Source: Bacteroidota bacterium (lineage in GTDB: Bacteria > Bacteroidota > Bacteroidia > Bacteroidales > F082). Taken from it: DNA of 64,000 nucleotides. The position numbers and the translations under genes are program-made. The notes beneath the pieces are model-generated. The model was not told the DNA's origin, made no database searches, and saw nothing but the letters and a program-made list of their open reading frames with translations. Numbering within the stretch: the first letter of the stretch is position 1; each line of letters opens with the position of its first letter. This document shows, one piece after another, positions 48,816 through 58,300 of this stretch. The stretch is taken from NCBI GenBank assembly GCA_014382445.1, contig JACNJS010000039.1, positions 90,083-154,082 of the forward strand, read 5' to 3'.

Positions 48816-49589
48816 ATGGAAAATGAACACAAAAAACATGTAGGTATCTGCCTTGAAGGCAAATCCGCAATAGTTACAGGTGGTAGTCTTGGAATTGGTA
48901 CAGCTATTGCTCTGAAGCTTGCTGAATATGGGGCCAATGTTGCAATAAATTACAGAAAGCATAAAGATGAAGCGGAGGACGTTATTAAGAAAGTGAAAGA
49001 TATGGGCAGGAAAGGACTCGTTGTTCAAGCAGATATTTCGAATTTCCAGGATGCTGGTAAGATGGTAGAAACAGTAATTAGGGAATTTGGTGGTATTGAT
49101 ATTCTTGTAAATAATGCAGGAATTAATTGGGATGGTGTTATCTGGAAAATGACAGAAGAGCAATGGGATGGGGTAATAAACATTAACCTCAAAGGATACT
49201 TTAATTATATCCGTGCTGTATCCCCAATCTTTAGGGAACAGAAATCCGGAAAAATAGTCAATGTTACTTCCATAAATGGCATGAGAGGAAAATTTGGACA
49301 ATCAAATTATACTGCTTCAAAAGCTGGTATAATTGGACTTACCAAAACTGTAGCCCGCGAACTCGGTAAATATGGAGTTAATGTAAATGCAGTTGCACCT
49401 GGTTTGATTGAAACTGATATGATGAAAGAGGCAGATGAAAAAGTTCGTGAAATGGCGATATCAGAAATTGTTATGAACAGGATTGGTCAACCCGAAGAAG
49501 TGGCAGATGTAGTTACTTTCCTTTGCAGTGAACTTGCACGACATATTACGGGGGAAGTTATTAAGGTTGATGGAGGACAGTATATCTAA
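48816..49589 (+). CDS. Short-chain dehydrogenase/reductase, FabG-like
   Basis: This 257-residue NAD(P)-dependent SDR has a nucleotide-binding TGGSLGIGTAIALKL motif (21-35), NNAG (99-102) and a catalytic triad of Ser152, Tyr165 and Lys169. The C-terminal ITGEVIKVDGGQYI is typical of acetoacetyl-CoA or 3-ketoacyl reductases. Next to a thiolase in an aromatic island it fits a 3-hydroxyacyl-CoA dehydrogenase step, for example 3-hydroxypimeloyl-CoA to 3-oxopimeloyl-CoA. That role is inferred. Confidence 0.85.
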   Translation: MENEHKKHVGICLEGKSAIVTGGSLGIGTAIALKLAEYGANVAINYRKHKDEAEDVIKKVKDMGRKGLVVQADISNFQDAGKMVETVIREFGGIDILVNNAGINWDGVIWKMTEEQWDGVININLKGYFNYIRAVSPIFREQKSGKIVNVTSINGMRGKFGQSNYTASKAGIIGLTKTVARELGKYGVNVNAVAPGLIETDMMKEADEKVREMAISEIVMNRIGQPEEVADVVTFLCSELARHITGEVIKVDGGQYI

Positions 49590-49704
49590 AATATTTAAAT
49601 ACATATTTCATATTAAATTTTCCACTATGTAATAAATTCTGGGAGCTAATTTGAAACTATCTTTAACAATCACATAAACGAATAAAACCTAAATAAATAA
49701 ACAA

Positions 49705-50895
49705 ATGAATTTAAATGATATAGTAGCCATATCGGCATGCAGAACAGCAATGGGAAAATTTGGAGGAACACTTAAAGATATACCTGCTTATGACCTTGGT
49801 GCAACAGTTATCAGAGAGGCATTAAAACGGGCATCCATTACTGGTGATCAAGTAGATGATGTCATTCTTGGAAGCTGCCGTCAGGCAGGTAATGGACCTA
49901 ATCCTGCAAGAACTGCTTCTGTTAGAGGCGGGGTTTCTATGTCGACACCGGTAATTACTTTAAATATGGCCTGTCCTTCCGGAATGAGAGCTGTAGCATT
50001 GGCTTCCCAATCGATCCGACTTGGTGAAGCAGATATCGTGTTGGTTGGTGGATTCGACAGCATGAGTTCTATTCCTTATCTTTTGAAAGGAGCTCGCTGG
50101 GAAGGTTTTAAAATGGGAAATAAAGTAATTGAAGATGGATGGAGTGATAGTATAGATCCTTTGATAGGCCAGGGTATGGGAGATACCGCTGAAAATCTCT
50201 ACGACAAATATAAAATCTCCAGAGAAGGCCAGGATGAATTTGCTGTAAGCAGTCATTTGAAAGCTTCTGAAGCCCAAAAAAATGGGTGGTTTAATGAAGA
50301 AATAGTGCCTGTTGAAATACCGGCTACAAGGAGAACTCCTGCTATAATCTTTGACAAAGATGAGACAATAAGGCATGAACTCAACCGGGAAAAAATTTCT
50401 AAGATAAAACCCGCTTTTAGAAAAGATGGTACAGTTACTGCAGCAAACGCATGTGGATTAAGTGATGGGGCCACAGCTATTGTTTTAACTCATAGAAAAA
50501 TGGCTGATCAACTGGGCGTTAAGCCTTTATTCTCAATTGTTTCCTATGCCCAGGTTGCTGTCGACCCCTCAACCATGGGTGAAGGCCCTGCACTATCAAT
50601 ACCTGCTGCTTTAGAAAAGGCAGGAATGACCTTAGACCAAATGGACCTGATCGAAGTTAATGAAGCTTTTGCTATCCAGGTACTTGCAAATGAACAAGCG
50701 TTAAAATGGGATCCTAAAAAACTCAATGTGCATGGAGGAGCGATTGCATTAGGGCATCCAACAGGAATTAGTGGTGCTCGTATTTTAGTTACAGGCTATT
50801 ATGCATTAAAAGGTCTTAATAAAAAATATTGCATTGCTGCGATTTGTGGTGGAGGTGGTGTAAGTACTGCCATGATAATTAAAAGAGAGTCCTAA
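49705..50895 (+). CDS. Acetyl-CoA C-acyltransferase (thiolase)
   Basis: This 396-residue thiolase has nucleophile Cys90 in MACPSGMRA, His351 in GGAIALGHPTG and the second cysteine Cys381 in CGGGG. The block around Cys90 differs from the usual NKVCGSG of biosynthetic thiolases. It likely cleaves a 3-oxoacyl-CoA such as 3-oxopimeloyl-CoA to glutaryl-CoA and acetyl-CoA. That would feed the glutaryl-CoA dehydrogenase encoded earlier. Acetoacetyl-CoA cleavage is the other possibility. Confidence 0.88.
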   Translation: MNLNDIVAISACRTAMGKFGGTLKDIPAYDLGATVIREALKRASITGDQVDDVILGSCRQAGNGPNPARTASVRGGVSMSTPVITLNMACPSGMRAVALASQSIRLGEADIVLVGGFDSMSSIPYLLKGARWEGFKMGNKVIEDGWSDSIDPLIGQGMGDTAENLYDKYKISREGQDEFAVSSHLKASEAQKNGWFNEEIVPVEIPATRRTPAIIFDKDETIRHELNREKISKIKPAFRKDGTVTAANACGLSDGATAIVLTHRKMADQLGVKPLFSIVSYAQVAVDPSTMGEGPALSIPAALEKAGMTLDQMDLIEVNEAFAIQVLANEQALKWDPKKLNVHGGAIALGHPTGISGARILVTGYYALKGLNKKYCIAAICGGGGVSTAMIIKRES

Positions 50896-51049
50896 AGTTT
50901 ATCATTATTTTTTATTTTAGCAAAGTTAATCAAGTGAATTGCAAAGTAACTGTTTCAATATGTGACTGAAGGGGCGAAGCTATGCAGTTTGTAACATGAT
51001 TAATTTTCGAAAAAACAATTGATTTCAGGTAATAATAAAAGGAGGAAAA

Positions 51050-53083
51050 ATGAGGTACGCAGAGACAGGGTTTAATTTAGAAATTGATCTAACCCGTGGA
51101 AACATCGAGAGGGTTGCAACCGACCCAAGAGACACCGAGCTTTATTTGGGGGGGTTAGGTACAAACGCCAAGATATTATGGGAGAGAGTGCCACCTGAAG
51201 TTGAACCTTTTTCTCCCGACAACCTACTTATATTTGCCGCTGGCTTACTATGTGGTACACCTGCTATCGGTTGTAATAGAACTATTGTTTCTACTATTTC
51301 TCCTCAAACTATGTTAATGGCATTTTCAATGATGGGTGGATTTTGGGCACCTGAATTGAAATATGCCGGGTATGATAAAGTGATCTTTCGTGGCAAGTCT
51401 CCCGAACTGGTTTATTTGTGGATAAACAATGATAAAGTAGAAATACGTGACGCCTCTCATTTGAAGGGCAAAGGAGCTATTGAAACAGCAGAACTTATTC
51501 AGCAGGAGTTGAATGAACCGAAAGCCCAGGTGGCTGCTATCGGTCTTGCAGGTGAAAACAGGGTTTATTTTGCCTCAATTGAGCAGGGCAAGTCTAGTGC
51601 CAGTAGGGGTGGAATAGGTGCCGTTATGGGCGACAAAGGATTAAAGGCGATAGTTGTTCGCGGAACACAGGATTTAAATATTGCAGTACCGGGTGAATTC
51701 CTGGAGCTTTGTAACGAAGTGCTGGATTACATAAAAGAACGGGAAGAAAAACCAATTCCTGGAGTAATGCCTATTTTAGCAGGGCTGGGGTCACCGCAAG
51801 AGATGAAAATCCATGATGAAAAGTGGCACACCGAGAGTTTCATGTGGGGTAATTCACGTGAACGCAGAAAAGACTTTTGGACAGAGGAAGTTGCAAATGA
51901 GTGGACAAAGACCATGGAAGATGCTAGAAAGCGGCTCATAAGTTGTTATAACTGTCCGATGAAATGCGGGGCTACGATTTCCATACCCGGACTCCCAACA
52001 TACATGATGAAATGCTTCTCGAAACTGACATATACTATGGCTGCTTTCTCAAACCTGGATTTTGGTCTTAGAATCGCTCAGCGTGCAACGGAGTATGGAG
52101 TGGACGCATTTTCAGCTCCACAAGTTATGGCCTTTGCTCTTGAGCTCTACGAAAACGGCATATTGACAAACGATGATTTCCCAGAAATGCCATCCGACAA
52201 TGAAGGTAGATTTTTTTGGTTACTCGATCGAATTGTTAGAAGGGAAGGGATTGGAGATGTTCTGGCCAATGGAACCTATTGGGCTGCTAAAGAGATAGGT
52301 AAGGACGCTGAAGCATATGCTCACAATAACATTAAGAAACATGAGCAGATGCCTCTCAAACTGTCAATGCTGAATCCCATTTATTTTCTTATGTATTCTA
52401 CCGGCGAAAAGATAAGCATCACACAAATTGAAGGACAGTTCCCCCAGATGCCTTTTCCTACGAGAGAAGAGAGAGAAGAGTTTGTAAAGGATTGGTTTCA
52501 GGTACCTGATGAAAAGTTTAAGCAATATTTCCTCGACTGGGAATTACGCGGAGAAAATTCATTCCCCTATTACCCTACAGTAGGAATGTGTTGCGATATT
52601 GTTGATTGGCAAGAGAGGATGCACTACATCGATGATGCACTGGGTATGTGTTCCGGTCTATCATCATTCCCACTTAAACCACCGTATCATATACATAATT
52701 TCCCTAAATTTATATCTACAGGAGCAGGGATCGATATGGATGAAGCAAGACTAACACAAGCAGCCAAAAGATATCGGACCCTAGTTAGAGCAATTAATAT
52801 AGGAAGAGGAATGAGGAGAAAAGATGAAAAGCCTCCTGAGAACCATTGGAAGAAAAGATTTCCCGAACTCGAAGCTGAACTCCTAGATGAATATTACAAT
52901 CTAAAGGGATGGAACAAAGACGGTATTCCTACTAAAAAGTCCTTACATGAATTGGGGCTGGATTATGTTAGCGATGACTTTATTAAAAGGGGAATCTTGA
53001 CGGAAATTGAAAATGGTACATCTAATGACACTTCTGCAAAAAATGAGAAAAATAAAGTGGAGGACATGAATCATGAAGGGTGA
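51050..53083 (+). CDS. bamB: Class II benzoyl-CoA reductase, tungsten active-site subunit BamB
   Basis: This 677-residue AOR-family protein reduces benzoyl-CoA to cyclohexa-1,5-diene-1-carboxyl-CoA without ATP. It opens MRYAETGFNLEIDLTRG, the BamB start. Residues reported as essential in the Geobacter metallireducens BamB structure fall at identical numbers here: Glu251, His260 and the tungsten ligand Cys322 (MMKCF). The [4Fe-4S] cysteines are 299, 302, 306 and 534. A tail of about 25 polar residues extends past the family end (ISTGAG to GIL is conserved, then ENGTSNDTS). AAAGGAGG at 51038-51045 precedes the start, an unusually strong Shine-Dalgarno site for Bacteroidota. bamC overlaps its end by 11 bases. 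Confidence 0.95.
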   Translation: MRYAETGFNLEIDLTRGNIERVATDPRDTELYLGGLGTNAKILWERVPPEVEPFSPDNLLIFAAGLLCGTPAIGCNRTIVSTISPQTMLMAFSMMGGFWAPELKYAGYDKVIFRGKSPELVYLWINNDKVEIRDASHLKGKGAIETAELIQQELNEPKAQVAAIGLAGENRVYFASIEQGKSSASRGGIGAVMGDKGLKAIVVRGTQDLNIAVPGEFLELCNEVLDYIKEREEKPIPGVMPILAGLGSPQEMKIHDEKWHTESFMWGNSRERRKDFWTEEVANEWTKTMEDARKRLISCYNCPMKCGATISIPGLPTYMMKCFSKLTYTMAAFSNLDFGLRIAQRATEYGVDAFSAPQVMAFALELYENGILTNDDFPEMPSDNEGRFFWLLDRIVRREGIGDVLANGTYWAAKEIGKDAEAYAHNNIKKHEQMPLKLSMLNPIYFLMYSTGEKISITQIEGQFPQMPFPTREEREEFVKDWFQVPDEKFKQYFLDWELRGENSFPYYPTVGMCCDIVDWQERMHYIDDALGMCSGLSSFPLKPPYHIHNFPKFISTGAGIDMDEARLTQAAKRYRTLVRAINIGRGMRRKDEKPPENHWKKRFPELEAELLDEYYNLKGWNKDGIPTKKSLHELGLDYVSDDFIKRGILTEIENGTSNDTSAKNEKNKVEDMNHEG

Positions 53084-53624
53084 AAAGAAAAAGAAAATAA
53101 TTAAAACAATAAAAATTGATGTTGATAGTTGCAACGGTTGCAGAGCATGTGAAGTAATTTGCTCCGCCTTTCATGCATCACCAAAATATAGCAGCAATAA
53201 TCCTGCTAGGTCACGTATTCGTGTAATTCGTTATCCAATTGCCGATATATATGTTCCTGTTTATGCCGGTGAGTATGCTGTAGCCGAATGTGCCGGCAGA
53301 GACAAATATACGATTGATGGAAAGGAATACGATGAGTGCGCTTTTTGCCGTGCCTCGTGCCCCTCAAGAGATTTGTTCAAAGAACCTGATTCGAGTCTTC
53401 CTTTAAAATGCGACATGTGTGAAAGTGATCCTTCACAAAAAATGCCCTTATGTGTGCAGTGGTGCTTAAACGACGCCCTCATATTTGAAGAAAGGGAAGA
53501 AGAAGTAGAGGAAGAGGTGAAACAGGAAGATTTGGAGATTGGATTGGAATCGTTGGCAAACAAATATGGAATGGATAAAATAATGGATGTCGTTGCCCGA
53601 ATGTCCACATCAAAGAAAGGATAG
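53073..53624 (+). CDS. bamC: BamC, iron-sulfur electron transfer subunit
   Basis: This 183-residue ferredoxin-like subunit docks on BamB and relays electrons to its cluster. Cysteine groups are CNGCRACEVIC (20-30), CAFCRASCP and CDMC with CVQWC, giving about three [4Fe-4S] clusters. A charged coiled stretch (EEREEEVEEEVKQED) precedes the C-terminus. It overlaps bamB by 11 bases, with GGAGG at about 53059-53063 as initiation signal. It therefore appears tightly coupled to bamB, matching the stable BamBC unit known from Geobacter. Confidence 0.9.
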   Translation: MKGEKKKKIIKTIKIDVDSCNGCRACEVICSAFHASPKYSSNNPARSRIRVIRYPIADIYVPVYAGEYAVAECAGRDKYTIDGKEYDECAFCRASCPSRDLFKEPDSSLPLKCDMCESDPSQKMPLCVQWCLNDALIFEEREEEVEEEVKQEDLEIGLESLANKYGMDKIMDVVARMSTSKKG

Positions 53625-53662
53625 TATGGTATGACTCAAGCTCCAAGTCCCAAAATCCAAAA

Positions 53663-53797
53663 TTGAGTCCACTCCGAAAATTCAAATAGGACGTCATTGC
53701 GAGGGCGAAGTCCGAAGCAATCTACTGATTTTCACCACTAAAAGATTACTTCGCTTCGCTCGCAATGACGATCTGTCATTTTTAAGAGTGGACTCAA
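53663..53797. repeat. Nested palindromic element with CGTCATTGCGAG arms
   Basis: An outer 12-bp stem, TTGAGTCCACTC (53663-53674) with GAGTGGACTCAA (53786-53797), encloses two inner arms. These begin CGTCATTGCGAGGGCGAAGT (53692 on) and end TTCGCTCGCAATGACG (to 53770). CGTCATTGCGAG arms are a widely scattered bacterial palindrome class. Transcribed, it would form a long hairpin inside the bam operon. Confidence 0.85.
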
Positions 53798-53816
53798 AAT
53801 TAAAGAGAAATAAAGA

Positions 53817-53903
53817 ATGTCTAAAAAAAAAGATCTTTGTGAAAAATTGCTAAAATTCACAAGCTAAAAACTCATTCTTGCATCTATCATAAATAAACTT
53901 TAA
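53817..53903 (+). pseudogene. Relic of a four-helix-bundle (23S rRNA IVS-type) protein gene
   Basis: Translation gives MSKKKDLCEKLLKFTS, a stop, then KLILASIINKL and a stop. These are the first and last pieces of the TIGR02436-type four-helix-bundle protein, with the middle (about 85-90 residues) deleted. A second relic of the same gene lies between bamE and bamF, and its end (INKL, stop, then AAAATCACAA) matches this one. Confidence 0.7.
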
Positions 53904-54007
53904 AAATCACAAACTTGGAACTTGGAAGTTGGAATTTAGAACTTGGTATTTGGAATTTTAACCTTGGGTCTTATAACTTGGAACTTGAAATTTGGAATTT
54001 GAAATAA

Positions 54008-55162
54008 ATGGAGAATATAAACGACTACAAAGAGATTATCGACATCATAAAAGAAAAGGGTGGAGATTCTTTTAAATTATGCTACCAGTGTGGAAAATGC
54101 GATGTTGTTTGCCCCTGGAATAAAGTGAGAGATTTTAGTATGCGCAAATTGGTACGTGGAGCTACATTTGGTATGTCGGAAATTGAAGGCGAAGATATAT
54201 GGCTTTGTACTACCTGCGGTAAATGTACGCAAGAATGTCCAAGAGATGTAAAACAAGTAGAATCAGGGATTGCCTTACGCAGGATGGCAACTGATTATGG
54301 CATTTACACAGCTTCTGCCGATCCTATCCGTTCCATAAGATCAGCCTTGGCTGCTGATGGCAATCCTTTTTTTGAAGAACGAAGTAAGCGTGGAGATTGG
54401 GCACAAGGTCATTCTGTCAAAACTTTTACTAAAGATATGGAAATTTTATATTATCCAGGTTGTTATCTTAGTTTTGATCCAAGATTAAAAAAAGTAGCTG
54501 CTGCCACATCCAAGATTCTCAATAAAGCAGGAGTAAATTTCGGAATATTAGGCTCAAAGGAAAATTGCTGTGGAGAAAGTATACGCAAAGCAGGTGACGA
54601 AGAACTATACGTACAATTAGCTAAAGAAAACATAAAAACCTTTATTGATCATGGTGTAAAGAAAATTCTGGTTTCTTCACCTCATTGCTACAATACTTTT
54701 AAAAAGGAATATCCTGAATTTATGGTGCATTTTGAAGTGATTCATATCGCCCAATATTTATTTGAACTTATAGATGAAGGAAGACTTGAACTTAATAAGG
54801 AGTATAACAAAAAAGTAACATATCATGATCCATGTTACCTTGGCAGGCATAATGGCATATATGATGAACCCCGAAATGTATTACAGAAAATATCTGGAGT
54901 AGAACTGGCTGAAATGACTGATTCGAAAGAAGATAGCCTTTGTTGTGGTGGTGGTGGTGGCAGGATTTGGATGGACACTCCAAAAGGTGAGAGATTCTCC
55001 GACCTTAGAATTGATCAAGCTGTGGAAACCGGGGCTGAGGTGCTGGTTACTTCCTGCCCATATTGCATAGTTAATTTTGAAGATAGCATATTGTCAAGTA
55101 AGCATAATGAATCAATCGAAATAAAAGATATAACAGAAATTATTCAGGAAGCAATTTCCTAA
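54008..55162 (+). CDS. bamD: BamD, HdrB/HdrC-like subunit
   Basis: This 384-residue protein has an N-terminal ferredoxin part with two [4Fe-4S] motifs: Cys25, 28, 31 and 35, and Cys67, 70, 73 and 77. Two CCG domains follow, with NCCGES near 182 and CCGGGGGR near 315, plus SCPYC near the end. This is the fused HdrC-HdrB layout found in BamD. It is thought to belong to the electron-bifurcating module that supplies BamBC. It lacks a ribosome binding site and starts directly after a TTGGAATTTG repeat. Confidence 0.9.
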   Translation: MENINDYKEIIDIIKEKGGDSFKLCYQCGKCDVVCPWNKVRDFSMRKLVRGATFGMSEIEGEDIWLCTTCGKCTQECPRDVKQVESGIALRRMATDYGIYTASADPIRSIRSALAADGNPFFEERSKRGDWAQGHSVKTFTKDMEILYYPGCYLSFDPRLKKVAAATSKILNKAGVNFGILGSKENCCGESIRKAGDEELYVQLAKENIKTFIDHGVKKILVSSPHCYNTFKKEYPEFMVHFEVIHIAQYLFELIDEGRLELNKEYNKKVTYHDPCYLGRHNGIYDEPRNVLQKISGVELAEMTDSKEDSLCCGGGGGRIWMDTPKGERFSDLRIDQAVETGAEVLVTSCPYCIVNFEDSILSSKHNESIEIKDITEIIQEAIS

Positions 55163-55196
55163 AGTATTAAAACTTGATTAGGGCTCAAATGATGAA

Positions 55197-55296
55197 TAAA
55201 AGTATCAAATTCCAATCTCCAAAATCCAAGAAGGAATTACTTTGGGATTTGAAATTTGAAATTTGGATTTTGAAACTTGGGATTAAAATTTTTTTG
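55197..55296. repeat. CCAAATTCC-type palindrome between bamD and bamE
   Basis: The left arm CAAATTCCAATCTCCAAAAT (about 55207-55226) and the right arm (about 55252-55290, with AAATTTGGATTTTGAAACTT) pair imperfectly as a hairpin. The same units flank other bam genes. Confidence 0.65.
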
Positions 55297-55313
55297 AATT
55301 AGCATTAAGAAGA

Positions 55314-58300
55314 ATGAAAGAAGAATCAACTACAGATATTTCGGAAAATAAAAATCTTGGAGATGTTATTGTTGTTGGTGGAGGTATAAGTGGTATTCAG
55401 GCCGCTCTTGATCTTGCCACTACAGGTTATAAGGTTTATCTGGTTGATAAATCACCTACTATTGGTGGCAAAATGGCTCAGCTTGATAAAACCTTTCCCA
55501 CCAATGATTGCTCAATGTGCATTGAATCTCCTAAATTTATTGAATGCGACAGGCATCCTAATATAGAAATTATTACTTATACTGAAGTTGTAAATGTTGA
55601 AGGAGAAGCAGGAGACTTCACTGTAACACTGAATAAAAAACCAAGATACATTATAGAAGATAAATGTACTGGCTGTACTGTTTGCACTGAATATTGCCCT
55701 ATTCCAATTCCTGATCCGTTTAATCAAGAATTATCCACCAGTAAAGCTATTCATATATACTTCTCACAGGCAGTTCCTCTTGTTCCGTACATAGACGAAA
55801 GTTGCAGTTTTCTTGAAGATGGGAAATGTAATATATGTGTTGGTGTATGTAAAAACAATGCTATCGACCTGCATCAGAAACCTGAAAAGAGAGTTGTAAA
55901 AGTGGGAGCCATTGTATTATCGCCCGGCTACGATGTTTTTCATCCTGAGGTTAGAGGCGATTATGGTTATGGAAAATATAAAAACGTTGTTACCAGCCTC
56001 GATTTTGAACGTCTTCTTTGTGCAACAGGTCCACATGTTGGTGAAATTTTACGACCTTCTGATCATAAACATCCTAAAAAAATTGCATGGATTCACTGTG
56101 TTGGATCCCGACAATCAACCGAGGGAGGGCATAGCTACTGTTCTTCTGTTTGCTGTACATATATCCAGAAACAGGTAATCTTGTCAAAAGACCATAATGC
56201 GGATATGGAAGCTATGATTTTTCACAATGATATCAGGTCGTATGGCAAAGATTTTGAACGCTTTTATCAAAGAGCGGAAAATCTTCCAGGGGTTAAATTT
56301 ATTAGAAGTTATGTATCTATTGGAAAAGAAATTCCCGAATCAAAAAATGTAACAATCAGATATGCTACTACAGAGGAAGGTGTAAAAGAGGAAGAATTTG
56401 ATCTTGTAGTATTGGGTGTTGGATTGATTCCTCCTGCTAATGTTGAGAACTTAGCTGATATATTCGGTATTGAGCTTAATGCTCATCAGTTTTGTAATAC
56501 TGATGCCATATCACCAATAGTTACTTCAAGACCCGGGATCTTTATAAGCGGTGCGTTTGCCGGACCTCTTGATATTCCCGAATCGGTTGTAGGAGGTAGT
56601 GGAGCGAATGCGCTTGTAAGTGAGCTTTTGAATTCCAGAAGAGGCCAACTTTCAAAGGAGCGTATTTATCCTGAAGAAAGAGATGTAAGTGAAGAAGAGC
56701 TAAAGATAGGTGTTTTTGCCTGCCATTGTGGTGCCAATATCGGTCGTGTAGTTGATATTCCCGGATTGGTTGACTATTCTCGTACTCTGGATAATGTTGT
56801 TCACGCAGAAGAGGGTCTTTTTATATGTTCTACCGATGCTGCCCAACAAATAGCGAATACAATTAGGGATAAAGGGCTCAATCGTGTGGTTGTGGCGGCA
56901 TGTACGCCAAAAACCCATGAACCCCTGTTTCGCGATACGCTCAGGGAAGGTGGCCTTAATCAGTACTTTTTCGATATGGCGAATATAAGAGAGCACTGCT
57001 CTTGGGTACATTCCAAACAAAAGGAAGAAGCATCTCAGAAAGCAAAAGATATTGTTCGTATGTCAGTTGCCAGATCTGCCTATCTGGAACCATTGCTAGA
57101 ATTTGATCTGCCGGTTAACAAAGCCGCTCTTGTAGTTGGTGGAGGACTATCTGGAATGACCAGTGCCCTGAGTATTGCCAGCCAGGGATTTGAGGTTCAT
57201 TTGCTGGAAAAAGAAGCAAATCTTGGAGGAATGGCACTGAGAATTCCTACTACATTGGAAGGCTTGGATGTTCAAGAGTTTTTGCGAAATTTGATACGTA
57301 AGGTTTATCAGCATCCATTAATATATGTTTCTCATAGTGCCACAATAACAGATGTTTCAGGTTATGTTGGTAATTTTGTTACAACCGTAATTTCCGAAGG
57401 AAGAACCAAAAAAATTATGCACGGCGCAGCCATCCTGGCAACAGGAGCCGTTGAGTATAAACCTACCGAATACCTTTATGGGACAACTGATAGGGTAATG
57501 ACATCGATTGAGTTGGGAGAACAATTAGCTCTGCATGATAGTAAGCTTACTGATGCCAAAAGTTTGGTAATGATACAATGTGTAGGTTGCCGTCAGGAAG
57601 ACAGAAATTACTGCAGCCGTGTATGCTGCACTCATTCTATAAAAAATGCATTAAAGCTAAAAGAAATTAATCCAAAACTGGATATATATATACTTTTCAG
57701 AGATATAAGAACTTATGGATATAGTGAAGATTATTACAGGGAAGCTGCTGACAAGGATATAAAATTCATTCGGTATGAACCGGAAAACAAACCAGTGGTG
57801 GAAGCTATAAATGACGGAAATTCAGAAATTTTAAGTGTTTGTATATCGGATCCTATACTAGGAAAGGAGCTTGTTATTGAGGCTGATATTGTTTCGTTAG
57901 CTGCAGCAGTTATTTCATCAGAAGGTACCTATGAGGCATCACGATTATTCAAAGTTCCTGTGAATCAGGATGGCTTTTTCCAGGAAGCACATGTGAAATT
58001 ACGACCTGTTGATTTTTCTGCAGAAGGTGTTTATTTGTGTGGAACAGCACACTATCCCAAGCATATATCAGAAGCCATTAGCCAGGCATATGGTGCAGCC
58101 GGAAGAGCTGTTGCTCTTCTCTCGCAGGATACGGTCACAGCTTCAGGTTCAGTGTGCGAAGTAGAGGAGAATTTATGCGTATCATGCGGGGCTTGCATAT
58201 CGGTTTGCACATATGGTGCTATAACCTTTAATGAAACTAATAAAGCGGTTGTAAATTCAGTCCTTTGTAAGGGTGATGGTTTGTGCAATGTAGTGTGTCC

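Larger units (their letters stand above)
53625..54007. repeat. 383-bp repeat-filled gap between bamC and bamD
   Basis: No intact gene is present. It holds a CCAAGTCCCAAAATCC repeat arm (about 53638-53662), a nested palindrome (53663-53797), a relic of a four-helix-bundle gene (53817-53903) and a run of TTGGAATTTGG-like units (53908-54003). Confidence 0.8.

Noticed and set aside
49960..50376. Open frame opposite the thiolase gene.
   Set aside because: Shadow of a well-conserved coding region.
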